64,000 nt of DNA, taken from assembly GCF_001700515.1 (NCBI RefSeq), contig NZ_MAUD01000103.1, forward strand, positions 1 through 64,000, given 5' to 3'. The stretch is from Streptomyces lushanensis (GTDB lineage: Bacteria > Actinomycetota > Actinomycetes > Streptomycetales > Streptomycetaceae). The notes below the pieces were generated by a model, which saw only the letters and a program-made list of their open reading frames with translations, ran no database searches and had not been told where the DNA came from. Made by a program: the position numbers and the translations under genes. Shown here in pieces: positions 46,001-61,000 of this stretch (position 1 is its first letter; each line of letters begins with the position of its first letter).

Positions 46001-49000
46001 CTGCATCGCCCAGTGCATCGCCACCAACGACGACGAACACGCGGTGTCCACCGTCACCGCCGGACCCTCAAGCCCCAGCGTGTACGACACCCGGCCCGAG
46101 GCCACACTGCCCGCACTGCCCTGACCCTGGAAGCCCTCGAACTCCTCACCGCTGAGGGTGGTGCCATAGTCGTTGTACATCACCCCGGCGAACACGCCCG
46201 TCTGGCTGTCGCGCAGCGATACGGGGTCGATACCCGCCCGCTCGATCGCCTCCCACGAGGTCTCCAGCAGCAACCGCTGCTGCGAATCCGTCGCCAACGC
46301 CTCACGCGGCGACATACCGAAGAACGCCGGATCGAACTCCCCAGCCGTATGCAGGAATCCACCCGACCGCGTGTAGGAAGTCCCACTGTGGTCCGGGTCC
46401 GGGTCGAACAACGCGTCGACGTCCCATCCGCGATTGACCGGGAAGTCCGAGATCACATCGGTGCCCTCGGTGACCACACGCCACAGATCCTCCGGTGACG
46501 CCACACCGCCCGGGAACCGGCAGGCCATGCCGACCAGCACAATCGGATCGTCGGCCACCGGCGGCAGCGACGACACCGGGACGGACGACTCCGGCTCGGA
46601 GCCGAGCAGTTCGGCGAGCAGATGGTCCGCCAGCGCCGACAGCGTCGGATAGTCGAAGGCCATCGTGGCCGGCAGACGCAGACCCGTGGCGGTGCCGAGC
46701 CGGTTCCGCAGCTCCACCGCCGTCAGCGAGTCGAAGCCGAGGTCACGGAACGCCCGCCCCGAGTCGATGTCGGCACCGCTCGCGTGTCCCAGTACCAGGG
46801 CCGCCTGGGCCCGTACGACATCCAGCACCACTTCCTTGCGGTCGGCGGGCTCCAGCGCGCCCAGCCGGCGCACCAGAGCGCCGTCCGCGCCCGAAGCCGC
46901 GGTCGCCGTCCGGCGCGACGGTGTCCGCACCAGACCGCGAAGCAGCGCCGGTACGGTGCCCAGGGCACGCAGCACCGGGAGATCGAGCCGTACGGGTACG
47001 ACGACGGCCTCGCCGGTCGCGAGCGCCGCGTCGAAGAGCGCGAGGCCCTGTTCCACCGGCAGCAGTGGCATACCGGCGTCGGCGGCCCTGCGCACATCCC
47101 GCGCGTCAAGTCCGCCGGTCATGCCTGCGACCTGGTCCCACGCACCCCAGGCGAGCGACAGGCCCGGCAGTCCCTCGGCCCGCCGATGGGCGGCGAGCGC
47201 GTCCAGAAAGGCGTTGCCCGCCGCGTAGTTGGCCTGTCCGGCGCCCCCGAACGTACCGGCCACCGAGGAGAACACCACGAACGCGGCGAGATCCAGCTCA
47301 CGAGTCAGCTCGTGCAGATGCCAGGCCGCGTCCGCCTTCGGCCGCAGCACACGGTCCAGCCGCTCCGGGGTGAGCGAACCGATCACACCGTCGTCCAGTA
47401 CACCCGCCGTGTGGATCACGGCCGTCAGCGGATGCTCGGCCGGCACCGACGCCAGCAGCCCGGCCAGCGCGTCCCGATCGGCCACATCGCACGCGGCGAC
47501 CGACACATGCGCACCCCGGGCGGTCAGCTCGGCCGCCAGATCCTCGGCACCTTCCGCCGCGGGCCCACGACGACTGGTCAGCAGCAGATGCCGTACGCCC
47601 CGCTGACCGATCAGATGACGGGCCAGCACCCCGCCCAGACCGCCCGTGCCGCCGGTGATCAGTACCGTACCTTCGGGATCCCAGGCGGAGCCGACCGTCT
47701 CGGACCCGGACCTGAGTTCGGACCTGGCCTCGGTCACGGTCACTCGGGTCAGGCGCCCGGCGCGGATCCCACCGTCACGGACGAGCAGTTGTGGTTCCTC
47801 GACACCGAGTACGCGCGGCAGCAACGTCGCCGAGGACTCGGCGGAGTCCAGGTCGACCAGCCCGAAGCAGCCAGGGTTCTCCGTCTGCGCGGAGCGCACC
47901 AGGCCCCAGACCGAGGCCGCCGCCACATCCGCGACCTCCTCACCACCTCCGGCGACGGCCCCGGTGGTGACGAACACCAGCCGGGAGCCGGCGAATCGCT
48001 CCTCGGCCAGCCACTTCTGCACCAGGGCCAGCGCGTCGGCGGTCAACGCCCGGACGGAGTCGGTGACTTCGGCGCCGTACGCACTGGACACGCCCACCAG
48101 CACCGCATCCGGCACCGGGGCCGACCCGGCCGCGAGTGACGTCAGATCCCCGTGCCTGACGAGCTCGACGCCCGTACGTGCCAGTCCTTCGGCGAGCCCG
48201 ACGACATCCGGGCCGATCAACGCGACCGTACGAACGGCGGATTCGGCCGGCAGCGCCACCGGTACCCATCCCACTCCGAACAGCGCGTCGTGGGTCGCCC
48301 CCGCGCTGCCGCCGCTCAGCTGTTCGCCCGAGACGGGCCGTACGCGCAGCGAATCGACGGAGGCAACGGGCCGGCCCGCCGTGTCGGCGACCTCCACCGA
48401 GAGTGTGTCGTGACCGGCGGGAGTGATCCGTACGCGAAGTGCCGTGGCGCCCGTCGCGTGCAGGGACACACCCTCCCACGAGAACGGCAGACCTCCGCCT
48501 TCTCGGGTGCTGTCACCCGCCAGGAGCGAAGCGTGCAGGGCCGAGTCGAACAGCGCCGGATGCAGACCGTACGCTCCCGCCTCGATACCCTCCGGCAGAC
48601 TCACCTCGGCGAAGATCTCACCGTCACAACGCCAGACCGCACGAAGACCCTGGAACATCGGACCGTAGACAAAACCGAGCTCCTCGAACCGCTCATAGCA
48701 GCCCTCCACCGCCAGCACCTCGGCACCCACGGGCGGCCACACCACGGCATCGAACCCGGTGACCGGCTCATGGGCCCCACTGGCCAGCACACCGGTCGCA
48801 TGCTGTGTCCACGACGGCTCATCGCCCCCGTCAGGACGGGAATGCACCGTGACCGCACGCCGACCGACCTCATCGGCAACACCGACACGAACCTGCACCT
48901 GAACCGCACCCAGCTCAGGCAGCACGAGCGGCGCCGCAAGCGTCAACTCCTCCACCCGGTCACAACCGACCCCGTCACCCGCCCGGAACGCCAACTCCAA

Positions 49001-52000
49001 CAACGCCGTCCCCGGCAACAACACCCGACCCAGCACCACATGATCAGCAAGCCAACCATGCGACCGCACCGACAACCGACCAGTGAGCAACACACCTTCG
49101 CCCTCGGCCAGCTCGACCGTCGCACCCAGCAACGGATGCCCGGCCGAGCCCAGGCCCGCCGCTCGCATGTCGCCCGTACCGCCGAGCGGACCGGTCGGCC
49201 AGAACCACTGGTGCTGGAAGGCGTACGTGGGCAACTCGACCCGTACCGCACCGGTTCCGGCGAACACGGCCTCCCGTTCCATGGGCACGCCCTGCACATG
49301 CAGTCGCGCCCACGCGGTGGCGGCGGCCAGCTCCTCCGGCCTGTCCTTACGCAGAACAGGCACCACAACGGCGTCGTCCCCGGCGGACTCGCGTGCCAGT
49401 GCGGAGAGAACGCCGTCCGGGCCCAGCTCCACGAACTTCCTTACGCCTGCTGCGTCCAGGCAGCGCACGCCGTCGGCGAAGCGGACGGCCTCGCGGACAT
49501 GCCGTACCCAGTACTCCGGAGAGCACAGCTCCTCGGCGGAGGCGAGCCCGCCCGTCAGATTGGACACGACCGGAATACGCGGAGGCTGGAAGGTCAGCCC
49601 CTCCACGACCGCCCGGAACTCCCCCAGCATCGGATCCATCAGCGGCGAATGAAACGCATGCGACACCCGAAGACGACTCGACTTACGACCCAAGGCCTCC
49701 AGTTGGGCCGCCACCTCCAGGACGGCATCCTCCGCGCCGGAGATCACCACGGAGGACGGACCATTGACCGCCGCGATCGCGACTCCATCGGAGAGATACG
49801 GAACAACCTCGTCCTCGGCGGCCTGGACCGCCACCATCGCACCGCCCGCCGGCAATGCCTGCATCAGCAAGCCCCGCGCCACCACCAGACGACAGGCGTC
49901 CTCCAACGAGAACACCCCCGCCACGTGGGCGGCGGCGATCTCACCAATCGAATGGCCCGCCACGAAGTCCGGCCGCACACCCCACGACTCCACCAACCGG
50001 AACAACGCCACCTCAACCGCGAACAACGCAGGCTGCGCACAGCCCGTCGCGTTCAACGCCGCGGCATCCTCACCCCAGATCACCCCCCGAAGCGACCGGC
50101 CACCCAGCTCACGACCCAACTCGCCGTCCAACAAGCCCAGTACGGAATCCAGCCCCTCCGCGAACACCGGGAACCGCCCGTACAACTCACGCCCCATACC
50201 CAGCCGCTGCGAACCCTGACCCGAGAACAGCACCGCCGACCTCCCACCGGCGACCGAACCCGAGACCGCCAACGGATCGGACTCCCCCGCAGCCACCGCC
50301 GCCAGAGCCCGCACCGCCTCACCGGCATCACCCGCCAGCACCACCGCACGATGATCAAACACCGAACGACCCGTCGCCAACGAGAACCCGACATCCACCG
50401 GCCGCAGGTCCGGCCGAGCCTCCACCAACGACAACAAACGCGCCGCCTGACCCCGCAACGCCTCCGACGACCTGCCCGAAAGCACCCACGGCACCACACT
50501 CGTCTCGATCACCGAAGCCGGAACATCGCCGCTGCCGACCACCGTTCCCTCAACGACCACAGGCGGCTGCTCAAGAATCACATGCGCGTTCGTCCCACTG
50601 ATACCGAACGACGACACCCCCGCACGCCGGACACGGTCGACCTCCGGCCACACCGTCTCCCCGGTCAGCAACTCCACCGCACCCGCCGACCAGTCCACAT
50701 GCGACGACGGCGCGTCAACGTGAAGCGTCCGCGGCACCGTCCCGTGCCGCATCGCCATCACCATCTTGATGACACCCGCGACACCAGCAGCCGCCTGCGT
50801 ATGCCCGATGTTCGACTTCACCGACCCGAGAAGCAACGGACGCTCCGGATCGCGGTCACGCCCGTACGTCGCCAGCAACGCCTGCGCCTCGATCGGATCA
50901 CCAAGAGTGGTCCCCGTGCCGTGCGCCTCCACGACATCCACATCACCCGCAGACAACCCACCACTCGCGAGCGCCTGCCGGATCACCCGCTGCTGCGACG
51001 GACCATTCGGCGCCGTCAGACCATTCGACGCACCATCCTGATTCACCGCAGACCCACGCAACAACGCAAGCACCTCATGGCCATTGCGCCGGGCGTCCGA
51101 CAACCGCTCCAGCACCACCACCCCCACACCCTCCGACCAGCCCACACCATCGGCCGAATCCGAGAACGCCTTGCACCGACCATCAGGCGACAACCCACGC
51201 TGACGGGAGAAGTCCACGAACACCGTCGGTGTGGACATCACCGTCACACCGCCGGCCAGCGCCAACGAGCACTCACCGCTCCGCAGCGCCTGCATCGCCC
51301 AGTGCATCGCCACCAACGACGACGAACACGCGGTGTCCACCGTCACCGCCGGACCCTCAAGCCCCAGCGTGTACGACACCCGGCCCGAGGCCAGGCTGGT
51401 GCTGCCGCCGCCCTGGAAGCCCTCGAACTCGGGGCTCGCCAGTACGGCGGTGTAGTCGCTGTACATCACTCCGGCGAACACGCCCGTCGCGGTGCCCTTC
51501 AGCGACACCGGGTCGATACCCGCCCGCTCGATCGCCTCCCACGACGCCTCCAGCAGCAACCGCTGCTGCGAATCCGTCGCCAACGCCTCACGCGGCGACA
51601 TACCGAAGAACGCCGGATCGAACTCCCCAGCCGTATGCAGGAATCCACCCGACCGCGTGTACGACGTACCCAGATGGTCCGGGTCGGGATGGAACAGTCC
51701 GTCGACGTCCCATCCGCGATTCACCGGGAAGCCCGAGATGGCGTCCCCGCCCTCCATGACCAGGCGCCACAGATCCTCCGGCGATGCCACGCCCCCCGGA
51801 TACCGGCAGCTCATCCCCACGACCACGATCGGATCATCGGCGATCGCGGCCGAGCGCCGCGCCACGGCAGCGGCCATGGCGGCCGATCCCGCACCTCCGG
51901 CGACCGCCGCGTCCGTGTCACCGTCCGCGTCCGCGCCGAGCAGTTCATCGAGAAGGTGGTCGACAAGCGTCTGGACCGTCGGATGGTCGAAGGCCATCGT

Positions 52001-55000
52001 GGCCGGGAGCCGGAGCCCGCTCACAGTGTTGAGCCGGTTCCGCAGCTCGACCGCCGTCAGCGAGTCGAAGCCCAACTCGCGGAAGGCACGGCCGGGATGG
52101 ACGGCCTCGGCGTCGGCGTGTCCCAGCACGAGGGCGACCTGCCCGCGTACCAGATCCACCAGCACCTCCTGCCGCTCGACGACGGTGAGCGCCCTCAGGC
52201 GCTCCACCAGGCCCTGGGCGGTCGCCGAGCCCGCGACCGCCGCGCGGCGCGCACGTGTGCGGATCAACGCCCGCAGGAGCGGCGGAACTTCGCCTTGCGC
52301 GCGGAGCGCCGGCAGGTCCAGCCGTACCGGCGCCAGCACGGCGTCACCGGTGGCCAGCGCGGCATCGAACAGCGCGAGTCCCTGCTCCACCGGGAGCGGC
52401 GGCACTCCGGACCGCGCCATCCGGTCCGTGTCGGCCTCCGTCAGTGTCCCGGTCATCCCGCCCGACTCCCACGGGCCCCAGGCCAGCGCGACTCCGGGCA
52501 GACCTTCGGTACGCCTGCGCTCCATGAGGGCGTCCAGGAAGGCGTTGCCCGCCGCGTAGTTGCCCTGTCCCGCGTTGCCGAAGGTGGCCGCTGCCGAGGA
52601 GAAGACCACGAAGGCCGTCAGGTCGAGATCGCGGGTGAGTTCATGGAGGTGCCAGGCCGCGTCCGCCTTCGGCCGCAGCACACCGCTCAGCCGCTCCGGA
52701 GTGAGCGCGCCGACCACGCCGTCGTCCAGGACGCCCGCCGCGTGGACCACCGCCGACACACGGTGTCCGGCCAGCAGCTCCGCGAGCGCCGCACGGTCCG
52801 CCACATCGCAGGCCGCCGCGGTGACCTGGGCTCCTCGCCGCTCAAGCTCCGCAACGAGTTCTTCCGCGCCCTCGGCCGCCGGTCCCCGCCTGCTGACCAG
52901 CAGCAGTCGTCGTACATCGTGCTCCGCCACCAGGTGCCGGGCCAGCACGGCGCCCAGACCACCGGTACCCCCGGTGATCAGCACAGTGCCGCCGTCGGTG
53001 TTCCAGACGGGACGTGCGTCGCTCCCGGCCGCCGGCCGGCGCACCAGGCGTCCGGCGCGTACCTCACCGTCGCGGACCACGATCTGTGGCTCGTCCGTGT
53101 CCAGAGCCGCCGGCGGCAGGGCCGTCGTCTCCTCGTCGGGATCGAGATCGATCAGGCCGAAGCAGCCGGGATTCTCCGACTGGGCGGACCGTACGAGACC
53201 CCGGACCGAAGCCGCCGCCACATCGTGACCGCCGACGGCGCCGCGTGTCACGAAGACGAAGCGGGAGTCCGCGAAGCGCGCCTCGGCCAGTCGGGCCTGG
53301 ACCAGAGCCAGGGCCCGGTGGGTGAGCGTGTGTGCGGAGGCGGCGGTGTCGGTCTCGGCGCCCTCTTCCCCGACCACGGGGATCAGCACCACGCCCATCG
53401 GCACCACGTCCATGGGCTGACCGCCCGTCGGCTGACCAGACACCTCGCCGGTCGGCAGCTCGCCCGTCGGCAGCTCATCGAGGACATTGACCTCGGCGCC
53501 CGCGGCGCGCAGGGCCTCGGCGAGGCCCAGGGTGTCCGGGCCGAGCACCGCCACCGTCCGCTCGGACCACCCGGACCGCTCAGACCGTCCGGCCCGCGCC
53601 GAAGCCGCGCCGGAGGGAGCCGCCACCGGCGTCCAGTCGAGCCGGAACAGCATGTCCCGTGTCAGTGCGTCGGCATCGCTCAGGCTCTCGCCGGACAGGG
53701 CCCGCAGCGCCAGCGACTCCACGGAGGCGACCGGCGCACCCATGGTGTCGGCGACAGCGATCGACACCGTTCCCTCGGTCGTACGGGACAGCCTGACCCG
53801 CACGCTGGAGGCTCCCGACGCCTCCAGCGACACACCGCTCCAGGAGAACGGGACACCCAGCGGTACTCCGCCCGCGCGGCCGTTCGCGTCGGCGGGCGAG
53901 CCGATGAACCAGGCCGCGTGAAGACCGGCGTCCAGCAGCGCGGGATGCAGTCCGAACGCCTCCGCGTCGGCCCGGACGCCGTCCGGCAGGCTCAGCTCGG
54001 CGAAGACCTCGCCCTCGCGCCTCCAAGCGGCCCGTAGACCCTGGAAGACCGGACCGTAGACGAAACCGTCCTCGGCGCGAGCCTCGTAGAAACCGTCCAG
54101 CTCCACCGGTTCGGCGCCCACCGGCGGCCATACCGTGGCATCGAAGCCCGTTGCGCCGAAGCCCGTCGCACCAGAACCTGTGGCGTCGGCCCCGGAGAGG
54201 ACCGCGGCCGTTGGGCCGGCGGCCAGTACGCCCATGGCGTGCTGGGTCCAGGGCGCCTCGGGCTCACCCTCGGGCCGCGAGTGGATCGTCACAGTACGCC
54301 GACCGCTCGCGTCGGCCACCCCTACCCGCACCTGTGTCTGTGTGGCGCCCCGCTCCGGCAGCACCAGCTGCGCCGCGAGAGTCAGTTCGTCGACACGGTC
54401 GCTGCCGACCTCGTCCCCGGCCCGGATCGCCAGCTCCAGCAGGGCCGTTCCCGGCACCACGATCCGGCCCGTCACCGCATGATCGGCGAGCCATGGATGG
54501 GAGCGCACCGAGAGGCGTCCGGTGAACAACACGCCTTCGCCCTCGGCCAGTTCGACCACGCCGTTCAGCAGCGGATGTCCGGCGGACACCAGACCGACCG
54601 CGGCGGCGTCGGCCGCGCCGCCCGTGCCGTCGGGCCAGTAGGGCCGGTGCTCGAAGGCGTACGTGGGCAGCTCCACGCGCCGCGCGCCGCTTCCGGCGAA
54701 GTACCGGGGCCAGTCCACGGAGACACCGTGCACATGCAGTTGGGCCAGTGCGGTGACGGCGGACAGTTCCTCGGAACGGTCCTTGCGGAGCACCGGCACC
54801 GTGACCGTACCGTCGGGCACCGACTCCCCGGCCATCGCGGAGAGCACCCCGTCGGGCCCCAACTCGACCAGTACGGTGGCACCTTGTCCGGCGAGGGTAC
54901 AGACTCCATCGGCGAAGCGGACGGCCTCCCGGACATGCCGTACCCAGTAGTCGGAGGTGCACAGCTCCTCCGGGGACGCAAGCCCACCGGTCAGATTCGA

Positions 55001-58000
55001 GACCAGAGGAATGGTGGGTCGCCGGTACGACACCGTCTCCGCCACGGCACGGAACTCATCGAGCATCGGCCGCATCAGCGGTGAGTGGAAGGCATGCGAG
55101 ACCCGGAGCCTGGTCACCTTCCGGCCGTCCCGCTCCCACCGGGCCGCGATCTCCAGGACGGCATCCTCCTCGCCCGAGATCACCACCGAAGAGGGCCCGT
55201 TGACCGCCGCGATCGACACCTGGGCCTGTGCCCCGTACTCGGACAGCAGCGGGACGATCTCGTCCTCGGTGGCCTGGACGGCGACCATCGCGCCACCGGC
55301 GGGCAGCGCCTGCATCAACGAGGCACGGGCCGCCACCAGACGACAGGCGTCCTCCAGCGAGAACACCCCCGCCACATGAGCCGCGGCAATCTCACCGACC
55401 GAATGCCCCGCGACGAAGTCGGGCCTGACGCCCCACGACTCCACCAACCGGAACAACGCCACCTCGACTGCGAACAACGCAGGCTGCGCACAGCCCGTCG
55501 CGTTCAACGCCTCGGCATCCTCACCCCAGATCACCCCCCGAAGCGACCGGCCACCCAGCTCACGACCCAACTCGCCGTCCAGCAAGCCCAGTACGGAATC
55601 CAGCCCCTCCGCGAACACCGGGAACCGCCCGTACAACTCGCGCCCCATGCCGAGCCGCTGCGAACCCTGACCCGAGAACAGCACCGCCGTTTTCCCACCG
55701 ACGACCGAGCCGGTGAGGGCCAGTGGATCCGGTTCACCGACGGCCAGCGCCGCCAGCGCGCGTACCGTCCCGCCGTCCTCCGCGGCCGTCACCACCGCGC
55801 CGTGCTCGAACCTCGACCGGCCGGTGGCCAGCGAGAACCCGATGTCCACCGGTCGTAGTTCGGGCCTGGCCTGGATGCAGGAGAGCAGCCGGGCCGCCTG
55901 GCCGCGCAGCGCCTCCGGTGTCTTGCCCGACAGCACCCAGGGCACCGCACCCGGCGCCCGCGACCCGACGGGCGGCGCGGCTTCGGCGCTGCCGGGCACC
56001 GAATCCTGGATCACCGTGGGCGGCTGCTCAAGAATGACATGCGCGTTGGTGCCGCTGATACCGAAGGACGACACGCCCGCGCGCCGGACATGATCGGTCC
56101 CGGGCCATTCGGTGGGCACGGTCAACAGTTCCACCGCGCCGGCCGACCAGTCGATGTGTGACGACGGCTCGGTGACATGGAGCGTCGGCGGCAGCACACC
56201 ATGACGCATCGCCATGATCATCTTGATCACACCCGCGGCTCCGGCCGCGGCCTGGGTGTGGCCGAGGTTGGACTTCACCGAGCCCAGCAGCAGCGGACGC
56301 TCCGGATCACGGTCACGCCCGTACGTCGCCAGCAACGCCTGCGCCTCGATCGGATCACCAAGAGTGGTGCCCGTACCGTGCGCCTCCACCACGTCCACAT
56401 CGGCGGGCGAGAGACCACCGGCGGCGAGCGCCTGACGGATCACCCGCTGCTGAGAAGGGCCGTTCGGCGCGGTGAGACCGTTGGAGGCACCGTCCTGGTT
56501 GACTGCGCTGCCCCGGAGGACGGCGAGGATCTCATGGCCCCGGCGCCGGGCGTCCGACATACGTTCCAGCAGGAGCATGCCGATGCCCTCGGACCAGCCG
56601 ACACCGTCGGCCGACTCGGAGAAGGGCTTGGACCGGCCGTCGGGTGCGAGGCCCCGCTGCCGGGAGAACTCCACGAAAGTGTCGGGGATCGACATCACGG
56701 TGACACCGCCGGCCAGTGCCAGCGAGCATTCACCGCTCCGGAGCGCCTGGGCCGCGAGATGCATCGCGACGAGCGACGACGAGCACGCCGTGTCCACCGT
56801 CATCGCGGGGCCCTCGAAGCCGAAGGTGTACGAGACCCGGCCCGAGGCGACGCTCAGCGCGCTGCCCTGGCCCTGGAATCCTTCGAACTCCTTGCCGTTC
56901 AGCGTGGTGTTGTAGCCGCTGTACATCACCCCGGCGAAGACACCGGTCCGGCTGTCGCGCAGCGAGTGCGGGTCGATGCCGGCCCGTTCGATCGCCTCCC
57001 ACGAGGTCTCCAGCAGCAACCGCTGCTGCGAGTCCGTCGCCATCGCCTCGCGCGGGCTCATCCCGAAGAACGCCGCGTCGAACTCGCCCGCGTCATGGAG
57101 GAATCCGCCGGAGCGGGTGTACGACGTACCGGTGTGGTCCGGATCCGGGTGGTAGAGCGCGTCCGTGTCCCAGCCACGGTTCACCGGGAAGTCCGAGACC
57201 ACATCGGCGCCCTCGGAGACCACACGCCACAGATCCTCGGGCGACCCGATGCCTCCGGGAAAACGGCAGCTCATGCCCACGACGACAATGGGGTCGTCAT
57301 CGAGCAGGGCCGGGGAGAGCTCGGGTACGGCGGCCGGGGCGGTGTCCGGGCCCAGCAGTTCTTCGAGCAGATGACCGGCCAGTACCTCGACCGTCGGATA
57401 GTCGAAGACCATGGTGGCGGGCAGCCGCATCCCGGTCGCCGCGTTCAGCCGGTTGCGCAGTTCGACAGCGGTGAGGGAGTCGAAGCCCAGATCGCGGAAG
57501 GCACGCGCCGGATGGACTCCGTCGCCGCTCGTGTGGCCCAGGACCAAGGCCGCGTGGTCACGCACCAGTTGAAGCAGTGTCTCGTGCCGTTCCGCGCGCT
57601 CCAGCCGGCTCAGCCGCTCGGCCAGACCGGCGTCCGTGCCCGTGCCCGTACCCGATCCGGCTCCCGCGGCCACCGTCCGCCGGGAACCCGTACGGACCAG
57701 TCCGCGCAGCAGCGCGGGAACGGAGCCCTTGGCGCGCAGGACGGGCAGATCGAGGCGTACGGGCAGAACCACGGCCTCGGCGGTCGCGAGGGCCGCGTCG
57801 AACAGGGCGAGGCCCTGTTCCACCGGGAGCAGCGGCATACCCGACTCGGCGGCGCGGCGGACGTCGCGGTCGTCGAGCCCGCTGGTCATGCCCACACCCT
57901 GGCCCCAGGGACCCCAGGCGAGCGACAGGCCCGGCAGTCCGACGGACCGCCGATGGGCGGCGAGCGCGTCCAGGAAGGCGTTGCCCGCCGCGTAGTTGGC

Positions 58001-61000
58001 CTGCCCCGGGCCGCCGAACGTACCGGCCACGGACGAGAAGACGACAAACGCGGCGAGTTCGAGATCGCGGGTCAGTTCGTGCAGATGCCAGGCCGCGTCC
58101 ACCTTGGGCCGCAGTACGGCGTCCAGCCGCTCGGGCGTCAGCGAGCCGACGGTCCCGTCGTCCAGCACGCCCGCCGTATGGATCACGGCCGTCAGCGGAT
58201 GCTCCGGCGGAACCGACGCCAGCAGTTCCGCCAGCGCCTCCCGGTCCGCCACATCACAGGCGACGACCGACACATGCGCACCCCGGGCGGTCAGCTCGGC
58301 CGCCAGATCCTCGGCGCCGTCGGCAGCAAACCCGCGTCGGCTGGTGAGCAGCAGATGGCGCACACCCAGGTCATTGACGAGATGGCGTGCCAGCACACCG
58401 CCCAGACCGCCGGTACCACCGGTGATCAGCACCGTACCGTGGGCATCCCACACAGACGGCATCGACAGCACGATCTTGCCCACATGCCGGGCCAGACTCA
58501 TAAAACGGAACGCATCCCGGGCCCGACGCACATCCCACGAACGAACCGGCAACGGCTCCAGCACCCCTTGGCCGAACAGTTCCATGAGAGAACTCAGCAT
58601 CCGCTGGATGTCCTCCGGATCCACCCAGCCGAGATCGAACGCCTGATAATCCACCCCGGCAGGAAGATCGGCCACGTCACGAACATCCGTCTTGCCCATC
58701 TCCAGGAACCGGCCACCCGGACCCAGCAACCGCAACGACGCATCCACAAACTCACCGGCCAGAGAGTTCAGTACGACATCGATCCCCTCACCACCCGCCA
58801 CCCCGGCGAAAGCAGCCTCAAAATCCGTCGTCCGAGACGAGGCGATGTGGTCCTCCGCCACCCCCAGCGAACGCAGCACACCCCACTTGCCCTCACTCGC
58901 CGTCGCGAAGACCTCCGCACCAAGATGACGCGCGACCTGAACCGCCGCCATCCCCACACCACCCGCACCCGCATGAACCAGCACCCTCTCACCACGACCC
59001 AGACCCCCCAAACCGACCAACGCGTGATACGCCGTCAGAAACACCAACGGCACCGAAGCCGCCGTCTCCCACGACCACCCCACGGGCAGTGTGGTGAGCA
59101 GCCGCGCGTCGCCCACCACCAGTGAGCCGAATCCTCCGGACACCAGGCCCGTGACGCGGTCGCCGGGCCGCAGCCCGGTCACCTCCGGCCCCACCTCGAC
59201 CACCACGCCCGAGGCCTCCCGGCCCATACGCCCGGCGTCGCCGGGATACATGTCCAGTGCTTTGAGGACATCACGGAAGTTGACACCGGCCGCACGGACC
59301 TCGATCCGTACCTCGAACCCCATCAGCGGTTCCAGTGCCTCCGGGAACGGTGTCGTCGTCAGACCGTCCAGGCTTCCCTTCGCCCCGCTGTCCAGCCGCC
59401 AGGGCACATCCGTGGGCGGGATCAGGGCCATGTCCGGCGCCAGCCGCGCGAGCCGCCCGGCCAGGAGTGCTCCGTCACGGACGGCCATCTGCGGCTCGTC
59501 CGCACCGGCGGACCGCGCGAGCCGCGTCATGAGCGGGGCAAGGCCGTCGTTCCCGGGGCCGAGGTCCAGCAGGCCGAAGCAGCCCGGATTCTCCGTCTGT
59601 GCCGAGCGCACCAGGCCCCACACCGACGCCGCGGCCACATCGGTGACCTCCTCGTCCCCGGCCGCCACCGCGCCTCGCGTCACAAACACCAGCCGCGAGC
59701 CGGTGAATCGGTCCTCGCTCAGCCACTCCTGCACCAGGGCGAGGGCATCGGCTGTCAGTACGTGCACCGCCTCCACGGGCCCGGTCCCAGCGCCGGCCCC
59801 GGTGCCGACTCCGATGCCTGTGCCGGTGCTGTCGGTGCCGTCCGTGCCGTTGACCTCGACCAGCACGGTGTCCGGTACCGAGAGCTCTCCCGCCGCCAGC
59901 GACGCCAGGTCCGCATGGACCTCGATCCCGACGCCGGTACGGACCAGTTCCTCCACCAGCCCGAGGGCATCCGGTCCGATCAGCGCGAGCCTCTCCGCAC
60001 CGGGCATGGAACCACCGGGCACAGGAACGCCGGGTACGGGGGCCCACTCCAATGTGAACAGTGCGTCGCGGACGTATCCGGCGGCGCTGTCGAGCCGGTC
60101 GTCCGACACCGCACGTGTGAGCAGCGAGTCGGCCGAGGCCACGAGCGCACCCGTGGTGTCGGCGACCGCGATCGACACCCCGTTCCTGCCTTCGGCGGGA
60201 GTGATCCGTACGCGAAGTGCCGTGGCACCCGTCGCGTGCAGCGACACACCCTCCCACGAGAACGGCAGACCTCCGGTGCCCTCCTCGCCGTCACCCGCGA
60301 GGAGCGAGGCGTGCAGGGCCGAGTCGAACAGCGCCGGATGCAGACCGTACGCTCCCGCCTCGGTACCCTCGGGCAGACTCACCTCGGCGAAGATCTCACC
60401 GTCACGACGCCACGCGGCACGAAGACCCTGGAACATCGGACCGTAGACAAAGCCGAGCTCCTCGAACCGCTCATAGCAGCCCTCCACCGCCAGCACCTCG
60501 GCGCCCACGGGCGGCCACACCACGGCATCGAAGTCAGCAGGCACGAGCTCATGGGCTCCGACAGCCAATACCCCGGCCGCATGCTGTGTCCACGACGGCT
60601 CGTCGCCCCCGTCAGGACGGGAATGCACCGTGACCGCACGCCGACCGACCTCATCGGCAACACCGACACGAACCTGCACCTGAACCCCACCCAACTCAGA
60701 CAGCACGAGCGGAGCCGCAAGCGTCAACTCCTCCACCCGGTCACAACCGACCCCGTCACCCGCCCGGAACGCCAACTCCAACAACGCCGTCCCCGGCAAC
60801 AACACCCGACCCAGCACCACATGATCAGCAAGCCAACCATGCGACCGCACCGACAACCGACCAGTGAGCAACACACCTTCGCCCTCGGCCAGCTCGACCG
60901 TCGCGCCCAGCAACGGATGCCCGGCCGGGCCCAGGCCCGCCGCCCGTACATCATGCGCGCCGGCCGACGAGGCAGTCGGCCAGAACCACTGGTGCTGGAA

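Larger units (their letters stand above)
46570..51840 (-). other. PKS module C: KS-AT-DH-KR-ACP
   Basis: KS about 50.56-51.84 kb (Cys about 51.33), AT about 49.21-50.24 (malonyl), DH about 48.34-49.15 ([10 protein letters not shown]), KR about 47.02-47.68 (LDD), ACP about 46.61-46.87. Its DH and part of its AT are nearly identical in DNA to those of module A. It should make one double bond. Confidence 0.92.

Noticed and set aside
41270-54037. Very long open frames on the plus strand opposite the PKS (for example 41270-46498 and 48152-54037)
   Set aside because: They are Arg/His/Gln-rich mirror frames produced by the high-GC PKS codons on the minus strand, with no ribosome sites or known domains.
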